A stretch of DNA of 64,000 nt from NCBI GenBank assembly GCA_046349915.1, contig JAXMBL010000009.1, positions 124,001 through 188,000 of the forward strand, written 5' to 3'. The DNA comes from CAIXSC01 sp046349915. GTDB lineage: Bacteria; Planctomycetota; Planctomycetia; Pirellulales; Pirellulaceae. Under the pieces are notes generated by a model. The model did not search any database, had not been told where the DNA came from, and was given only the letters and a program-made list of their open reading frames with translations. Position numbers and translations under genes: made by a program. Positions 8,629-15,720 of this stretch are shown one piece after another; position 1 is the first letter of the stretch; each line of letters begins with the position of its first letter.

Positions 8629-8997
8629 CTAATCCTTCATAGGGTATACGGGAGTCGCTCCGATCACGTTGTAGAAACCGCCGCATTTTGGGCAAAGGTC
8701 TTCAAATCTCGTCTTTCGCCGCTTCGCGTCGAACGGAACCACATTCGCAAGACGCAGCACGAAGAAATCCCTATCCGCAGGAAGTGGCACAAATGTCACG
8801 CCCTCGCATCCCTGTTTCGGATTCACGTATTCTGAATCGGTCTTTCTTCCGCAATTCGGACAAGTGGCCGGGTGAGGCACTCCATCTTTGCCGAAGCGCC
8901 AATCGTGAAAGCCCGCAGTCCGCGGAGGGCGGTACGTGTCGGGGCCGAGCATGTGGGTGTCATCATCGTATACGCAAAACCTGTAGGCAATGATCAT
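8629..8997 (-). CDS. Cassette protein with two CxxC pairs, unknown
   Basis: 122 residues from ATG 8997. Two Cys pairs, CPNCGRKTDSEY and LCPKCGGFYNV, are spaced like a zinc ribbon, so the protein probably binds one zinc. The middle (VTFVPLPADRDFFVLRLANV) is not recognised. The last codons and the stop (MKD-stop) fall within the end of R2, so the original C-terminus may have been lost when the element arrived. A start at 9060 would lie in the upstream attC and is not used. No function assigned. Confidence 0.6.
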   Translation of the reverse strand: MIIAYRFCVYDDDTHMLGPDTYRPPRTAGFHDWRFGKDGVPHPATCPNCGRKTDSEYVNPKQGCEGVTFVPLPADRDFFVLRLANVVPFDAKRRKTRFEDLCPKCGGFYNVIGATPVYPMKD

Positions 8998-9017
8998 CGC
9001 CCTGTCCGCGAATTGAT

Positions 9018-9107
9018 GGCTAACGGCTGCAGTAACCGGGCGGCGACGAAACGCGTCCAATTCAATTGCCGTCAGATTCGCCGCTCCGGTTTACGGCATT
9101 GTTCGTC
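9018..9107 (-). other. attC site b
   Basis: R'' GACGAAC (9107-9101), R' GTTAGCC (9024-9018), a perfect GTTRRRY match. Arms CCGGAGCGGCG and CGCCGCCCGG are complementary. 90 bp. Confidence 0.9.
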
Positions 9108-9268
9108 GTGGTTGGTGTACAGCGACGCGGCGGAAGCGAGATAACCTCATGCCCGGTTTGACCTTGGCGTTGACGGATATCCTCCGCGATCCGATGAACG
9201 TCGTTATCGAATTGCGCAGCGAGACGCCGCTTGATGGCAAGGATTTCATCGTTTGGATCAGGAATCAT
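9062..9268 (-). CDS. Probable antitoxin of PIN toxin pair 1
   Basis: 68 residues, ATG at 9268, overlapping the end of the PIN toxin gene by 11 bases, so probably translationally coupled. The sequence is charged and helical (DEILAIKRRLAAQFDNDVHR, EDIRQRQGQTGHEV), like short antitoxins. It shares its layout and the ending (I/D..I.RQ.Q.GH..I) with the protein at 9766-10014. The C-terminal 15 or so residues are encoded by attC b, so any reshuffling of this cassette end would change them. No standard DNA-binding motif is clear. Confidence 0.7.
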   Translation of the reverse strand: MIPDPNDEILAIKRRLAAQFDNDVHRIAEDIRQRQGQTGHEVISLPPRRCTPTTTNNAVNRSGESDGN

Positions 9269-9740
9269 CTTCGGTCGCCTTGAGTTGTTCAGGAGTACAA
9301 ATCACTGGTGGAATGAAACCAGCCTCACGACATGTTCCGGCGATCTGAGCTTGTAAGTGTGGATTGAGGATGTGCTTGAAGTTCCACGTCGCTATGAATT
9401 GTACACCATTTGTGGCGGCAATGGCGATGTGCAAGGCATCGCGAGGTTCTGATGCGGGCACCGCTTTTCGATCAATCAGAAGTTCTGCGAGCATTTCTGC
9501 GTCGTCAGACTCATTCAAGATCGGTACGCCCTGAAGAACTTCGAGCCGTTCCGTTGCGGCAATTGGATCGCCGTCGCCGCATTCGTCGAGCGTAAGGTGT
9601 GAGGTCACGATGCGGTAACGGACATGCGCCGTTTTCCACCATTCACGTGTGTGGCGTTGTCGCGACGCAACGTCTGGATTCGGATGCATTCGCCCCGCGA
9701 TGTTTCCGACGACGGTGGTTTCGACGTATACGATGTCCAT
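9258..9740 (-). CDS. PIN-domain (VapC-like) toxin 1
   Basis: 160 residues starting MDIVYVETTVVGNIAGR. PIN domains are ribonucleases with a cluster of acidic residues; here they would be the E of YVET (this subfamily has E in place of the usual D), the acidic residue of LDECGDG, and the D of EPRDALHIAIA near WNFKHI. It is paralogous to the PIN protein at 9992-10480: both end with PP.V.CTPE. The downstream small gene is the likely antitoxin, giving toxin-first order. TA cassettes are well known in large integrons, where they may stabilise the array. Confidence 0.85.
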   Translation of the reverse strand: MDIVYVETTVVGNIAGRMHPNPDVASRQRHTREWWKTAHVRYRIVTSHLTLDECGDGDPIAATERLEVLQGVPILNESDDAEMLAELLIDRKAVPASEPRDALHIAIAATNGVQFIATWNFKHILNPHLQAQIAGTCREAGFIPPVICTPEQLKATEDDS

Positions 9741-9756
9741 CGACGCATACTTTCAC

Positions 9757-9847
9757 GACGAACGACTACGATCGCGGGGCGGCGGGGGACGATTCACTAT
9801 TGTCAGAATCCGTACTGCCGCCGCTCGGGTGCATCGGCTTGTTCGTC
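9757..9847 (-). other. attC site c
   Basis: R'' GACGAAC (9847-9841), R' GTTCGTC (9763-9757); arms CCGAGCGGCGG and CCGCCGCC. 91 bp. Confidence 0.88.
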
Positions 9848-10014
9848 AATTCTCGGCGACGGATGATGCGATGACCTGACTGTTCCTGTCGTAGAATTGC
9901 GTCCTCGACGATGGCGCCAACATCGCCAGCAAACTGATCCGAAAGTTCGCGGCGCCATGCATGCAGGTCGCTGATTGCTGAATCTACGGAATCACTCTTG
10001 TGCATCGAGTTCAT
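9766..10014 (-). CDS. Probable antitoxin of PIN toxin pair 2
   Basis: 82 residues from ATG 10014 (10005 is an alternative), overlapping the PIN gene end by 14-23 bases. Charged, helical start (SAISDLHAWRRELSDQFAGD, IVEDAILRQEQSGHRII), similar in plan to the antitoxin of pair 1. The tail from NKPMHPSGGSTD on is a translation of attC c, the commonest read-through peptide of this array. Confidence 0.68.
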   Translation of the reverse strand: MNSMHKSDSVDSAISDLHAWRRELSDQFAGDVGAIVEDAILRQEQSGHRIIRRRELTNKPMHPSGGSTDSDNSESSPAAPRS

Positions 10015-10480
10015 CGTCCACCATTTCTTCCGGGGTGCATACCATTGGCGACGGAAAGCCCGTTTGCAGCAGGACTTCCTGAATTCGCGGCAGAATTCGA
10101 GCGTTGGCAATGTGCGTGCAGTTCCACGTTAACAGGTAGTCCACATGATGGTACGCGGCAACCGCAAAATGAAGAGCATCAAATTCGGCTTTTGCAGGCA
10201 GAATCGCCTGGGCCAAGATCGCGTTTGCAATCTCCTGGATTTGGGGCACGATTTCGAGAAGTGGAATTCCCTCGAGATGATTCAAGCGTTCAGCCGCCAG
10301 CGTCGGATGACCTTTCGACGCTTCGTCCAGCACATATTGGGAAATCACAAGATCGTAACCGTGACGCTCTTCGTCCCACCAGCGTCGAGTCAACAGTTGT
10401 CGCGCAGCGGCAACAACGTGTGACGCAGCGCGAGATCGCAGATAGCTTACGATCGATGTTTCGACATAGACGGTTGGCAT
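9992..10480 (-). CDS. PIN-domain (VapC-like) toxin 2
   Basis: 162 residues from ATG 10480: MPTVYVETSIVSYLRSR, with the family's acidic sites at YVET, YVLDEASKGH and EFDALHFAVAA, then LLTWNCTHIAN. The frame extends to 10528 but that part is attC d. It differs from toxin 1 at most positions but shares motif order and the end PMVCTPEEM, so the two pairs are diverged relatives, not a recent duplication. Predicted sequence-specific RNA cleavage, blocked by the adjacent antitoxin. Confidence 0.85.
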   Translation of the reverse strand: MPTVYVETSIVSYLRSRAASHVVAAARQLLTRRWWDEERHGYDLVISQYVLDEASKGHPTLAAERLNHLEGIPLLEIVPQIQEIANAILAQAILPAKAEFDALHFAVAAYHHVDYLLTWNCTHIANARILPRIQEVLLQTGFPSPMVCTPEEMVDDELDAQE

Positions 10481-10495
10481 ACACTCTGTATTCTT

Positions 10496-10587
10496 GACGA
10501 ACGTTCGCGTTGACCGGGCCGCCGCCAATCGCCATTGACTTCACGAATGACACGATCGGCGGCTCCGTGTCCAACGCGTTGTTCAAG
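10496..10587 (-). other. attC site d
   Basis: R'' CTTGAAC (10587-10581), R' GTTCGTC (10502-10496); arms CACGGAGCCGCCGATCG and GGCGGCGGCCC. 92 bp. Element R3 starts right after the R'' box. Confidence 0.85.
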
Positions 10588-11645
10588 AAAGTCGCTGCGC
10601 AGCGGACTTTATCCTAGCGTTTTCTCTTCGCTGTCGCCACTTTTGCCTGGCCGCGCGACTCGAAGCACAGTGCAACGGACGGCGGCCGTCTTTCCGCCTT
10701 CCCCCATGGTTGGCGCGGTTCGCCGAGTTCTCCGTCGGAGTCTCCGGCCAAGGCTACGAAGCAGTTGCCCGAATCTCGTCTCGGTTCGTTACCACTCTCC
10801 ACTCGCCCCACCTCTCCGCCCGCTCGGCGCAAGAACGTTCCGCTCTCGCCACTCGCGCTGAAGATGCAGGCCGACCTGCAACTGGTGGGGCTCGGCGAGC
10901 GAACGCAAGAATCCTACCTGCGCAGCGTCCGCAAGTTCGCTCAGTGGCTCAAGCGAGCCCCCGACCAAGCATCGGAGAACGATCTGCGGCGCTATCTACT
11001 CTTCATCAAGAGCGACCAGCAGTGGGAGGGAGTTCTTCCTCAAGCCGGAGGCTTGATAGCCATTAAGTTGCCTTTGCCTCCGGCAAAGCAGCAAAAACCG
11101 CCGCCCCGCGAAGGCCGCCTCTCGATGGCTGTCATTGGACGTTTGTCATTGGTCATTGGTCATTGGTAACACGAGGGACCTGACTAGTGATGCACGATAG
11201 TGCGTTGTCAGCACCCAATCAAGCGAGCGCGCGAACGAGACCGAGTCGCTCGACCGCGGAAGGTCCGCGCCGTCATACGCCAACGCCCGCAACGAGCGAC
11301 TGTTCACGCCAGAAATCCATCGCCCCAACAACGCTCAACAGGAGGAAACAACACTCGGCAGGCCCTTCCGCGCGTCGTCGATGCTTCAAGCGATCGCATG
11401 AATCGCCGCATTCGAACCCCAGGAGACGACGCGGAGGAAAGCAATCCCCATAAGCAACCCGCGTACCAAGCTCGGCGATTCCACGCGGTATCGGTAAAGA
11501 AACATCCCTTGAGCCGCCACGGGCTTCTTGAACAAGGGACTAGATTGTGGCTAGGCCTCTCGCCCGCCACCCCTCACGACTCAATTCGCGTCATTGCGCG
11601 CCCACGTCGTCTCGTTCCGTCGCCGCACAATCTAATCCTTCATAT
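10588..11645 (+). mobile_element. Repeated element R3 beside an attC
   Basis: About 1058 bp, the fuller copy of R2. The left end AAAGTCGCTGCGCAGCGGAC touches the R'' box of attC d; the right end CACAATCTAATCCTTCAT stops just after the stop codon of the cassette gene at 11647. It has the same module order as R2, with the recombinase fragment less damaged, and about 70 extra bp near 10685-10755. GGACTAGATTGTG (near 11535) and CACAATCTAATCC (near 11630) are inverted repeats near the right end. Confidence 0.7.
10864..11040 (+). pseudogene. Tyrosine recombinase N-terminal fragment (in R3)
   Basis: Reads MQADLQLVGLGERTQESYLR, SVRKFAQWLKRAPDQASEND, LRRYLLFIKSDQQW: a complete SAM-like core-binding N-terminus of a phage-type integrase, in frame with upstream LSPLALK. 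The match stops at about 11040, where the shared CCTTCAAGCC-type repeat module begins. The catalytic domain is missing, so this is a truncated gene. In R2 the same sequence is frameshifted. Confidence 0.75.
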
Positions 11646-11646
11646 G

Positions 11647-12330
11647 TTATGCGACATCCTCGCGAATCAGGCGTGCGAGATTCATTCCGGTGTGGCCGAA
11701 TTTAATCGTTGCCTTGTAGCTTTGGCAGTTCCGACTTGTGTCGGCGTTGGAAAGTAGTTTCGGAAGTGCTTTTGCGAGCTTCGCTTTGACGCAGCGATTC
11801 ATCCTTTTGTAATCAGCCTTTTCGCCCAAGATCACATCAAACTGCCGACCGTTCCAGAATACGTCCGTGACTGATATTCCTGGCGCTTCCGCACAAACCA
11901 GCTTCTGAACCGCCTCTTTGCATTCGCAGCCGAGTTGGATGAAGGCGAGTTCTTCGAGCGTGCGCACGAAGATGAATGTGTGATCTGACACGTAGTGGTT
12001 GCCGAATCCGTGACGTTGCAGGATCGCATTGACTGCATCCCGGATCGTTCGAGTTTGCGGCCATTTGTCGTCCCAGTTTCCGTTACGCGGATCAATTCCT
12101 GTCAGTTCGAAGTCGGCGTCGTATTTCAGGTATAGGGTGAATACGGGGCATGACGCGGTTTGGCCATCGAGAGTTCTGACGCAAGAGGAGTGTTCGGATG
12201 TCGCGAACACGAAAAATGCGAAGTTAATCCCGATTTCGGTCAGTTCGCGCCCGATGTCCGTATACAGGTCGGAACCGAAAGCGATGTCACTATCATTGGT
12301 GGCTTTTCGGATTATGTCGTCTTCGGACAT
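11647..12330 (-). CDS. Cassette protein of unknown function
   Basis: 227 residues from ATG 12330, just inside the cassette after the R' box of the split attC. The first third mixes strands and helices (IGRELTEIGINFAFFVFATS, FTLYLKYDADFELTGIDP); the middle has Cys residues (GCECKEAVQKLVCAEAP). The C-terminal part is basic. No signal peptide or membrane segment. I do not recognise the family. Its attC (d) lies beyond R3, so R3 separates gene and attC within this cassette. Confidence 0.65.
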   Translation of the reverse strand: MSEDDIIRKATNDSDIAFGSDLYTDIGRELTEIGINFAFFVFATSEHSSCVRTLDGQTASCPVFTLYLKYDADFELTGIDPRNGNWDDKWPQTRTIRDAVNAILQRHGFGNHYVSDHTFIFVRTLEELAFIQLGCECKEAVQKLVCAEAPGISVTDVFWNGRQFDVILGEKADYKRMNRCVKAKLAKALPKLLSNADTSRNCQSYKATIKFGHTGMNLARLIREDVA

Positions 12331-12349
12331 TGGCTTGACTGGCGTCTTC

Positions 12350-12421
12350 GCATAACGACCAAGGTAACCCGGCGGCGGCCAGAAACCATTGCTACTTGAA
12401 AACGCCAGATCCGCCGCTCGG
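12350..12421 (-). other. attC site e, 3' part (R' side), split by intron
   Basis: R' box GTTATGC (12356-12350) and arms GAGCGGCGGATC and GGCCGCCGCCGGG. The missing first part (R'' box and 12-base spacer) is found at 14489-14507, beyond the intron. Confidence 0.85.
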
Positions 12422-12540
12422 GGCGAGTAGAGCTGACACTCTCGAATTTAGGTCGATGTTTGTATTCCCTGTTGCCACCTGTTTCCTTTGGTGGTGTCAC
12501 ATCATCTCGACCCTGTTCGATCGACGTCAACCCCCTCTCA

Positions 12541-12573
12541 GAACCGGACGTGCGCCGTTAACGCATCCGGCTC
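12541..12573 (-). ncRNA. Group II intron domain V
   Basis: On the minus strand GAGCCGGATGCG and CGCACGTCCGGTTC pair as the two-part helix with the 2-base bulge, capped by a short loop. GAGCC carries an AGC triad. The expected position, about 120-150 bases before the intron 3' end and after the reading frame, is met. Confidence 0.85.
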
Positions 12574-12577
12574 CCAG

Positions 12578-14272
12578 CTACCTCACGCCCACCGCTCCCA
12601 CAGCGGCTGCCAACTGTCGGCCCCGTGCGATCAAGTCCGTCAATCGTTGCGGCACCGCCAGTGGATTGTGAACAAGATACTGCTGATACGCACGGTTGCT
12701 CAACCGACCTTTCTGGCTCCGACGGCAGATCCACCGATAGGCGAATCGTCTCGCGGCCTCGCGGAACTTCACCAGCCACGGCCAATTGTCATTCACGCCG
12801 TAGTACTGGTAGTGGCCCCGTAGCTTGCTGTTGAGTTGCCCCAAGACCTCGTCGATCGGCGTCGTCAGGTTCTGACGAAACCATTCTTTCAGAGTCCGGA
12901 ACTTCGCACGCAGTTTCTTGGTGGCGGTCTTCCGTTTCAACTTGAACTTGCCGGTCCGACTGTGACCCCCGTAGTGGGTAAAGCCGAGAAAATCAAACGT
13001 CCCCGGACGCGAACCGTCGTTCCGCCGCGCACAGTCGCGCTCGGCGAATCGCCCAAACCGCACCAGTTTCGTTTTCTCCTCGGCCAGTTGTAACGAGTAT
13101 TTGGCCAGACGCTTTCGTAACACTTCCTGAAAACGCTGCGAGTCCCGTTCACGCTCGAACCCGACGATGAAGTCGTCGGCATAGCGCACCAGACACGCCG
13201 CCCCACCGAGCCGAGGCTGTACATCGCGCGCGAACCAGCGGTCCAGCACGTAATGCAAGTACACGTTGGCGAGCAACGGCGAAAGCACCGATCCTTGCGG
13301 CACTCCCTCCTCGGTTTCCTCGCGTCGACCTTCGATCATCACGCCCGCCTTCAGAAAACGCGTGATCAGCCGCAGCAGACGGGGATCCGCGATCCGCAAC
13401 CCCAACAACTCCAAGAGCCGCGCATGGTCTACATGATCGAAGAACCCTTTGATGTCCGCGTCGCTGATCCAGTTCACGTTCGTCGTCGCGACGTATTGAC
13501 CGAGCAAGCTCAGGGCGTCATGGCACGACTTTCCCGGACGGAATCCGAACGAACACGGCAAGAAGTCGCGCTCGTAGATCGGCTCCAGAATCATCACCAA
13601 CGCCCGTTGCACGAGCTTGTCTTCCACGCAGGCGATACCCAGCGGCCGCGTCTTGCCGTCCCCTTTCGGGATCAACTTCCGCAGACTGGGACGGGGACGA
13701 TAACTTTGGCGTTGAAGCCGGTCGGCGAGGTCCCGAAGGTTGCGCTCCAGGTCAGCCTCGTATTGCTCCACCGTCATCGAGTCGACGCCCGACGCCTTGC
13801 CTCGTTCCAACTGCTGAAACGCCTGCCGTAGCAGCTCGACGTCGAGCAGCGAGTAGAGATTGTTGAACCTCTCCTCCGGCAGACGCTCCGCTCGCGCGGA
13901 GATGCGGGCCAGCCGAAGGTGCATCGCGGTTCCGCCGCTGAGTGCGGGCGATGTCCGGTCTGACTCGCGAGGTAGCTTGGCCGCCTTCCCTCCCTCGGCA
14001 TTACCCGAGTTCGATTCACGCGCCTGGTTGACGCGCTGCAACGGTACTATTCGGCCATCCGACTTCCCAGGATCGTTGACGCTGCTTTCCTCTTCGGATC
14101 GCGCACGCCTACTCGTCGCGCCGTGATTGCACGTCACGTCGAACAAGAATCGTTGGGATCTCTCTGGTTGCCTGAAAAGCATGATGTTCGACGCGAACGG
14201 GCCTTCGACCCCGGGTCTCCGCACGACGCTCGCCATGACGCGCCGCGCAGTCTTGCCTTCCAGGGTCAACAT
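12578..14272 (-). CDS. Group II intron reverse transcriptase/maturase
   Basis: Splices the intron RNA and copies it into DNA. Reverse transcriptase motifs run in order: GKASGVDSMTVEQYE, RPLGIACVEDKLVQRAL, FGFRPGKSCHDAL, SDADIKGFFDHVDH, GVPQGSVLSPLLANVYLHYV, and the catalytic LVRYADDFIVG. FDFLGFTHY is a late RT motif, and the thumb/maturase domain X follows (GHYQYYGVNDNWPWLVKFRE, RRSQKGRLSNRAYQQYL). The protein stops soon after, with no HNH endonuclease domain, as in class C introns. ATG 14272 is used, but homologues (from memory) start near NDPGKSDG, where the codon here is GTC, so the true start is unclear. A TTG at 14299 is also possible. The frame is intact. Confidence 0.9.
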   Translation of the reverse strand: MLTLEGKTARRVMASVVRRPGVEGPFASNIMLFRQPERSQRFLFDVTCNHGATSRRARSEEESSVNDPGKSDGRIVPLQRVNQARESNSGNAEGGKAAKLPRESDRTSPALSGGTAMHLRLARISARAERLPEERFNNLYSLLDVELLRQAFQQLERGKASGVDSMTVEQYEADLERNLRDLADRLQRQSYRPRPSLRKLIPKGDGKTRPLGIACVEDKLVQRALVMILEPIYERDFLPCSFGFRPGKSCHDALSLLGQYVATTNVNWISDADIKGFFDHVDHARLLELLGLRIADPRLLRLITRFLKAGVMIEGRREETEEGVPQGSVLSPLLANVYLHYVLDRWFARDVQPRLGGAACLVRYADDFIVGFERERDSQRFQEVLRKRLAKYSLQLAEEKTKLVRFGRFAERDCARRNDGSRPGTFDFLGFTHYGGHSRTGKFKLKRKTATKKLRAKFRTLKEWFRQNLTTPIDEVLGQLNSKLRGHYQYYGVNDNWPWLVKFREAARRFAYRWICRRSQKGRLSNRAYQQYLVHNPLAVPQRLTDLIARGRQLAAAVGAVGVR

Positions 14273-14488
14273 CCCTTGGGCAGCATCCGACAGGAACAAG
14301 AATTTCGGGGCTCAATACCGTTCAGGGACGGACAGCTAATCCGCTCCCTTCGTCCTCGCCGCCTTTCTGTGTACGCTTCAACGCGACCGTCGCCGACCAC
14401 GCTGTAACACGCGATACCAGGCCCGTGGCTAGCGGCTACCTGGGCGGGAGTCGCACCCGCTTGCCTTTCAACCATTTCCAGAACGCAC

Positions 14489-14507
14489 GTTGACCGCCTT
14501 GTTATGC
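14489..14507 (-). other. attC site e, 5' part (R'' side)
   Basis: R'' box GCATAAC (14507-14501) followed by AAGGCGGTCAAC, then the intron starts. The stop codon TAA of the neighbouring cassette gene lies in this R'' box. Confidence 0.85.
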
Positions 14508-14981
14508 CCCTTTTGCCGATCGGAAGAGGTCGGACAATCGAGCACTCACCTCGAACAAGCCGCGCGACAGAATTTCATCCGCTTGATCACTGATGTCATG
14601 GTAAACCTGAAAAACGGGAGGATCATCACCGCGATCAGTTGGAATGAAGTACGAATCACCGCTACCGCATGGATCGCACCCAATGTTTACAAAACCGCGT
14701 TCCAGGATCGCGAGACCGGGGTAGCACTCAATCGACTCACTGCGGATGCCGTTAGCATCCGCCCACTCGATTGAGCCATCGAGGTCGTTTGCCTGCCAGT
14801 CCACTTCCAGACCGCACAAGGGGACATTGGTAATCAGGGAAATCAACCATTCAGGAATGCGGTGTCCCATCTCGGCGTTGAGTGCAACCAGTGCGTCTTT
14901 GTCGCCGAGGCATCCCCTGCGACCGGCTGCGGATGCACGTTGCACGAACTGGCTGGCGGCTTCTTCAACGTCACGGTTCAT
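14502..14981 (-). CDS. SUKH (SMI1/KNR4)-like cassette protein
   Basis: 159 residues from ATG 14981. The pattern of an early helix ending in IPEWLISLITNVPLCG, then IEWADANGIRSESIECY, GLAILERGFVNIGCDPCGSG with DSYFIPTD, and a late PVFQVYHDISDQADEI fits the SMI1/KNR4 (SUKH) fold. Many bacterial members of this fold are immunity proteins against polymorphic toxins. No toxin gene lies beside it, so its role here is unknown. The TAA stop overlaps the R'' box of attC e. Confidence 0.7.
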   Translation of the reverse strand: MNRDVEEAASQFVQRASAAGRRGCLGDKDALVALNAEMGHRIPEWLISLITNVPLCGLEVDWQANDLDGSIEWADANGIRSESIECYPGLAILERGFVNIGCDPCGSGDSYFIPTDRGDDPPVFQVYHDISDQADEILSRGLFEVSARLSDLFRSAKGA

Positions 14982-14997
14982 GGTTGATCTTCTTAGG

Positions 14998-15088
14998 GCA
15001 TAACGACCAAGGTAACCCGGCGGCGGCCAGGAACCTTTGCCTTCAGAATCGACCCGATTCGCCGCTCGGGTTCAGCGCCTTGTTGGCG
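14998..15088 (-). other. attC site f
   Basis: R'' CGCCAAC (15088-15082), R' GTTATGC (15004-14998); arms CCCGAGCGGCGAATCGGG and CCGCCGCCGGG. 91 bp. Confidence 0.92.
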
Positions 15089-15625
15089 TGCCGACCGGGA
15101 ACTTGTCCACGGCGAACATGCCGAGCGTAATTTTCGTGAATCAAGACACACGATGCAATACGTTTCGGTGACAGATGATCCCCACGCGATCGAGTTCCGC
15201 TCCGAACGACTCAATACGAACCCTGGCGGCCACTGAATCCGTATTGGGATTCGGCATTTTGATCGCTCGCGTGATAGACTCCGCGTCTCGAACATGTAGT
15301 CGCGGAGCGACGACCGATCGTAGCCACGGGTTTTTAACTCGTGGTCTTACGGCCGGAATTCGTAGGCGACAGCCGATTAAATGAGGACGCCTGTAATATT
15401 GGAGAACAATGGGCGAGTGAAGCCACAGCGCAAGATGAGAGATTGCGAGTGGACACTGCTCCGCGCCAACGCGGAGCAACCCGAGCAAGACTTCACGACG
15501 ACGCCGACACCTGGCGAGTCAGTCGCTACAATTTGGGAGTAAACGCTACGACTCCGCGGGTTGAAACCCACGGCTAAGATCAGACGTGGCTCCGCCACTC
15601 CTCGGAGCCCTGCAAGTGTGCCGCA
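15089..15625 (-). repeat. Non-coding cassette family A, copy 1
   Basis: A 537-bp cassette body nearly identical in length and content to 17066-17603 and 21976-22512. Frames open across it differ between copies and none looks like a protein. It carries a 256-bp inner segment (15321-15576) bounded by TAGCCACGGGTT and AACCCACGGCTA, an imperfect terminal inverted repeat with a second palindrome nested at its left end. The 100 bp next to its attC are shared with family B. Confidence 0.8.
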
Positions 15626-15716
15626 GGCCAACGGCACCGTTCACCGGGCCGCGGCGAACGACATTGATTTCAAAATCCGCGCGGCCCGCGGCTCCGTATG
15701 CAACAGTTTGTTCGGA
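15626..15716 (-). other. attC site g
   Basis: R'' TCCGAAC (15716-15710), R' GTTGGCC (15632-15626, GTTRRRY-like); arms GGAGCCGCGGGCCGCGCG and CGCGGCCCGG. 91 bp. Confidence 0.88.
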
Positions 15717-15720
15717 CTCT

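Larger units (their letters stand above)
7618..8640 (+). mobile_element. Repeated element R2 beside an attC
   Basis: About 1023 bp, similar along its length to 10588-11645. One end abuts the R'' box of attC a, with GCTGCGGGGCGGAC; the other is GCAATCTAATCCTTCAT, which runs into the end of the neighbouring cassette gene. It holds a frameshifted tyrosine-recombinase N-terminus, the CCTTCAAGCCGGAGGC module, a run of TTGGTCA heptamers, a module shared with R1, and a terminal region where GGACTAGATTGTG and CAATCTAATCC form an inverted repeat about 100 bp apart. No intact gene is inside. Confidence 0.7.
12422..14488 (-). mobile_element. Group II intron (group IIC-attC type likely) inserted in attC e
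   Basis: The minus strand begins GTGCGTTCTGG at 14488, a typical group II 5' end. It encodes a reverse transcriptase/maturase and has a domain V-like hairpin at 12541-12573. The 5' exon is TAACAAGGCGGTCAAC and the 3' exon CCGAGCGGCGGATC; joined, they restore the 12-base spacing found in the other attC sites. That rule puts the 3' end at 12422, but a conventional AY end (CTAC, near 12427) would leave a 5-base surplus, so the 3' boundary is uncertain by about 5 bases. IIC introns that use attC as target are known from other integrons. Confidence 0.88.

Noticed and set aside
7751..11040. Recombinase fragments as remains of the missing integron integrase
   Set aside because: The fragments lie within repeated element R2/R3, in the body of the array and not at its head, and look more like IS91-associated integrases. 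No IntI-specific motif is present.
15377..15637. Open frame in family A cassettes (ACGTLAGLRGVAEPR...) as a small protein
   Set aside because: It begins in or near attC translation, is cut short in copy 2, and lacks a ribosome-binding site; similarity between copies is explained by recent duplication.
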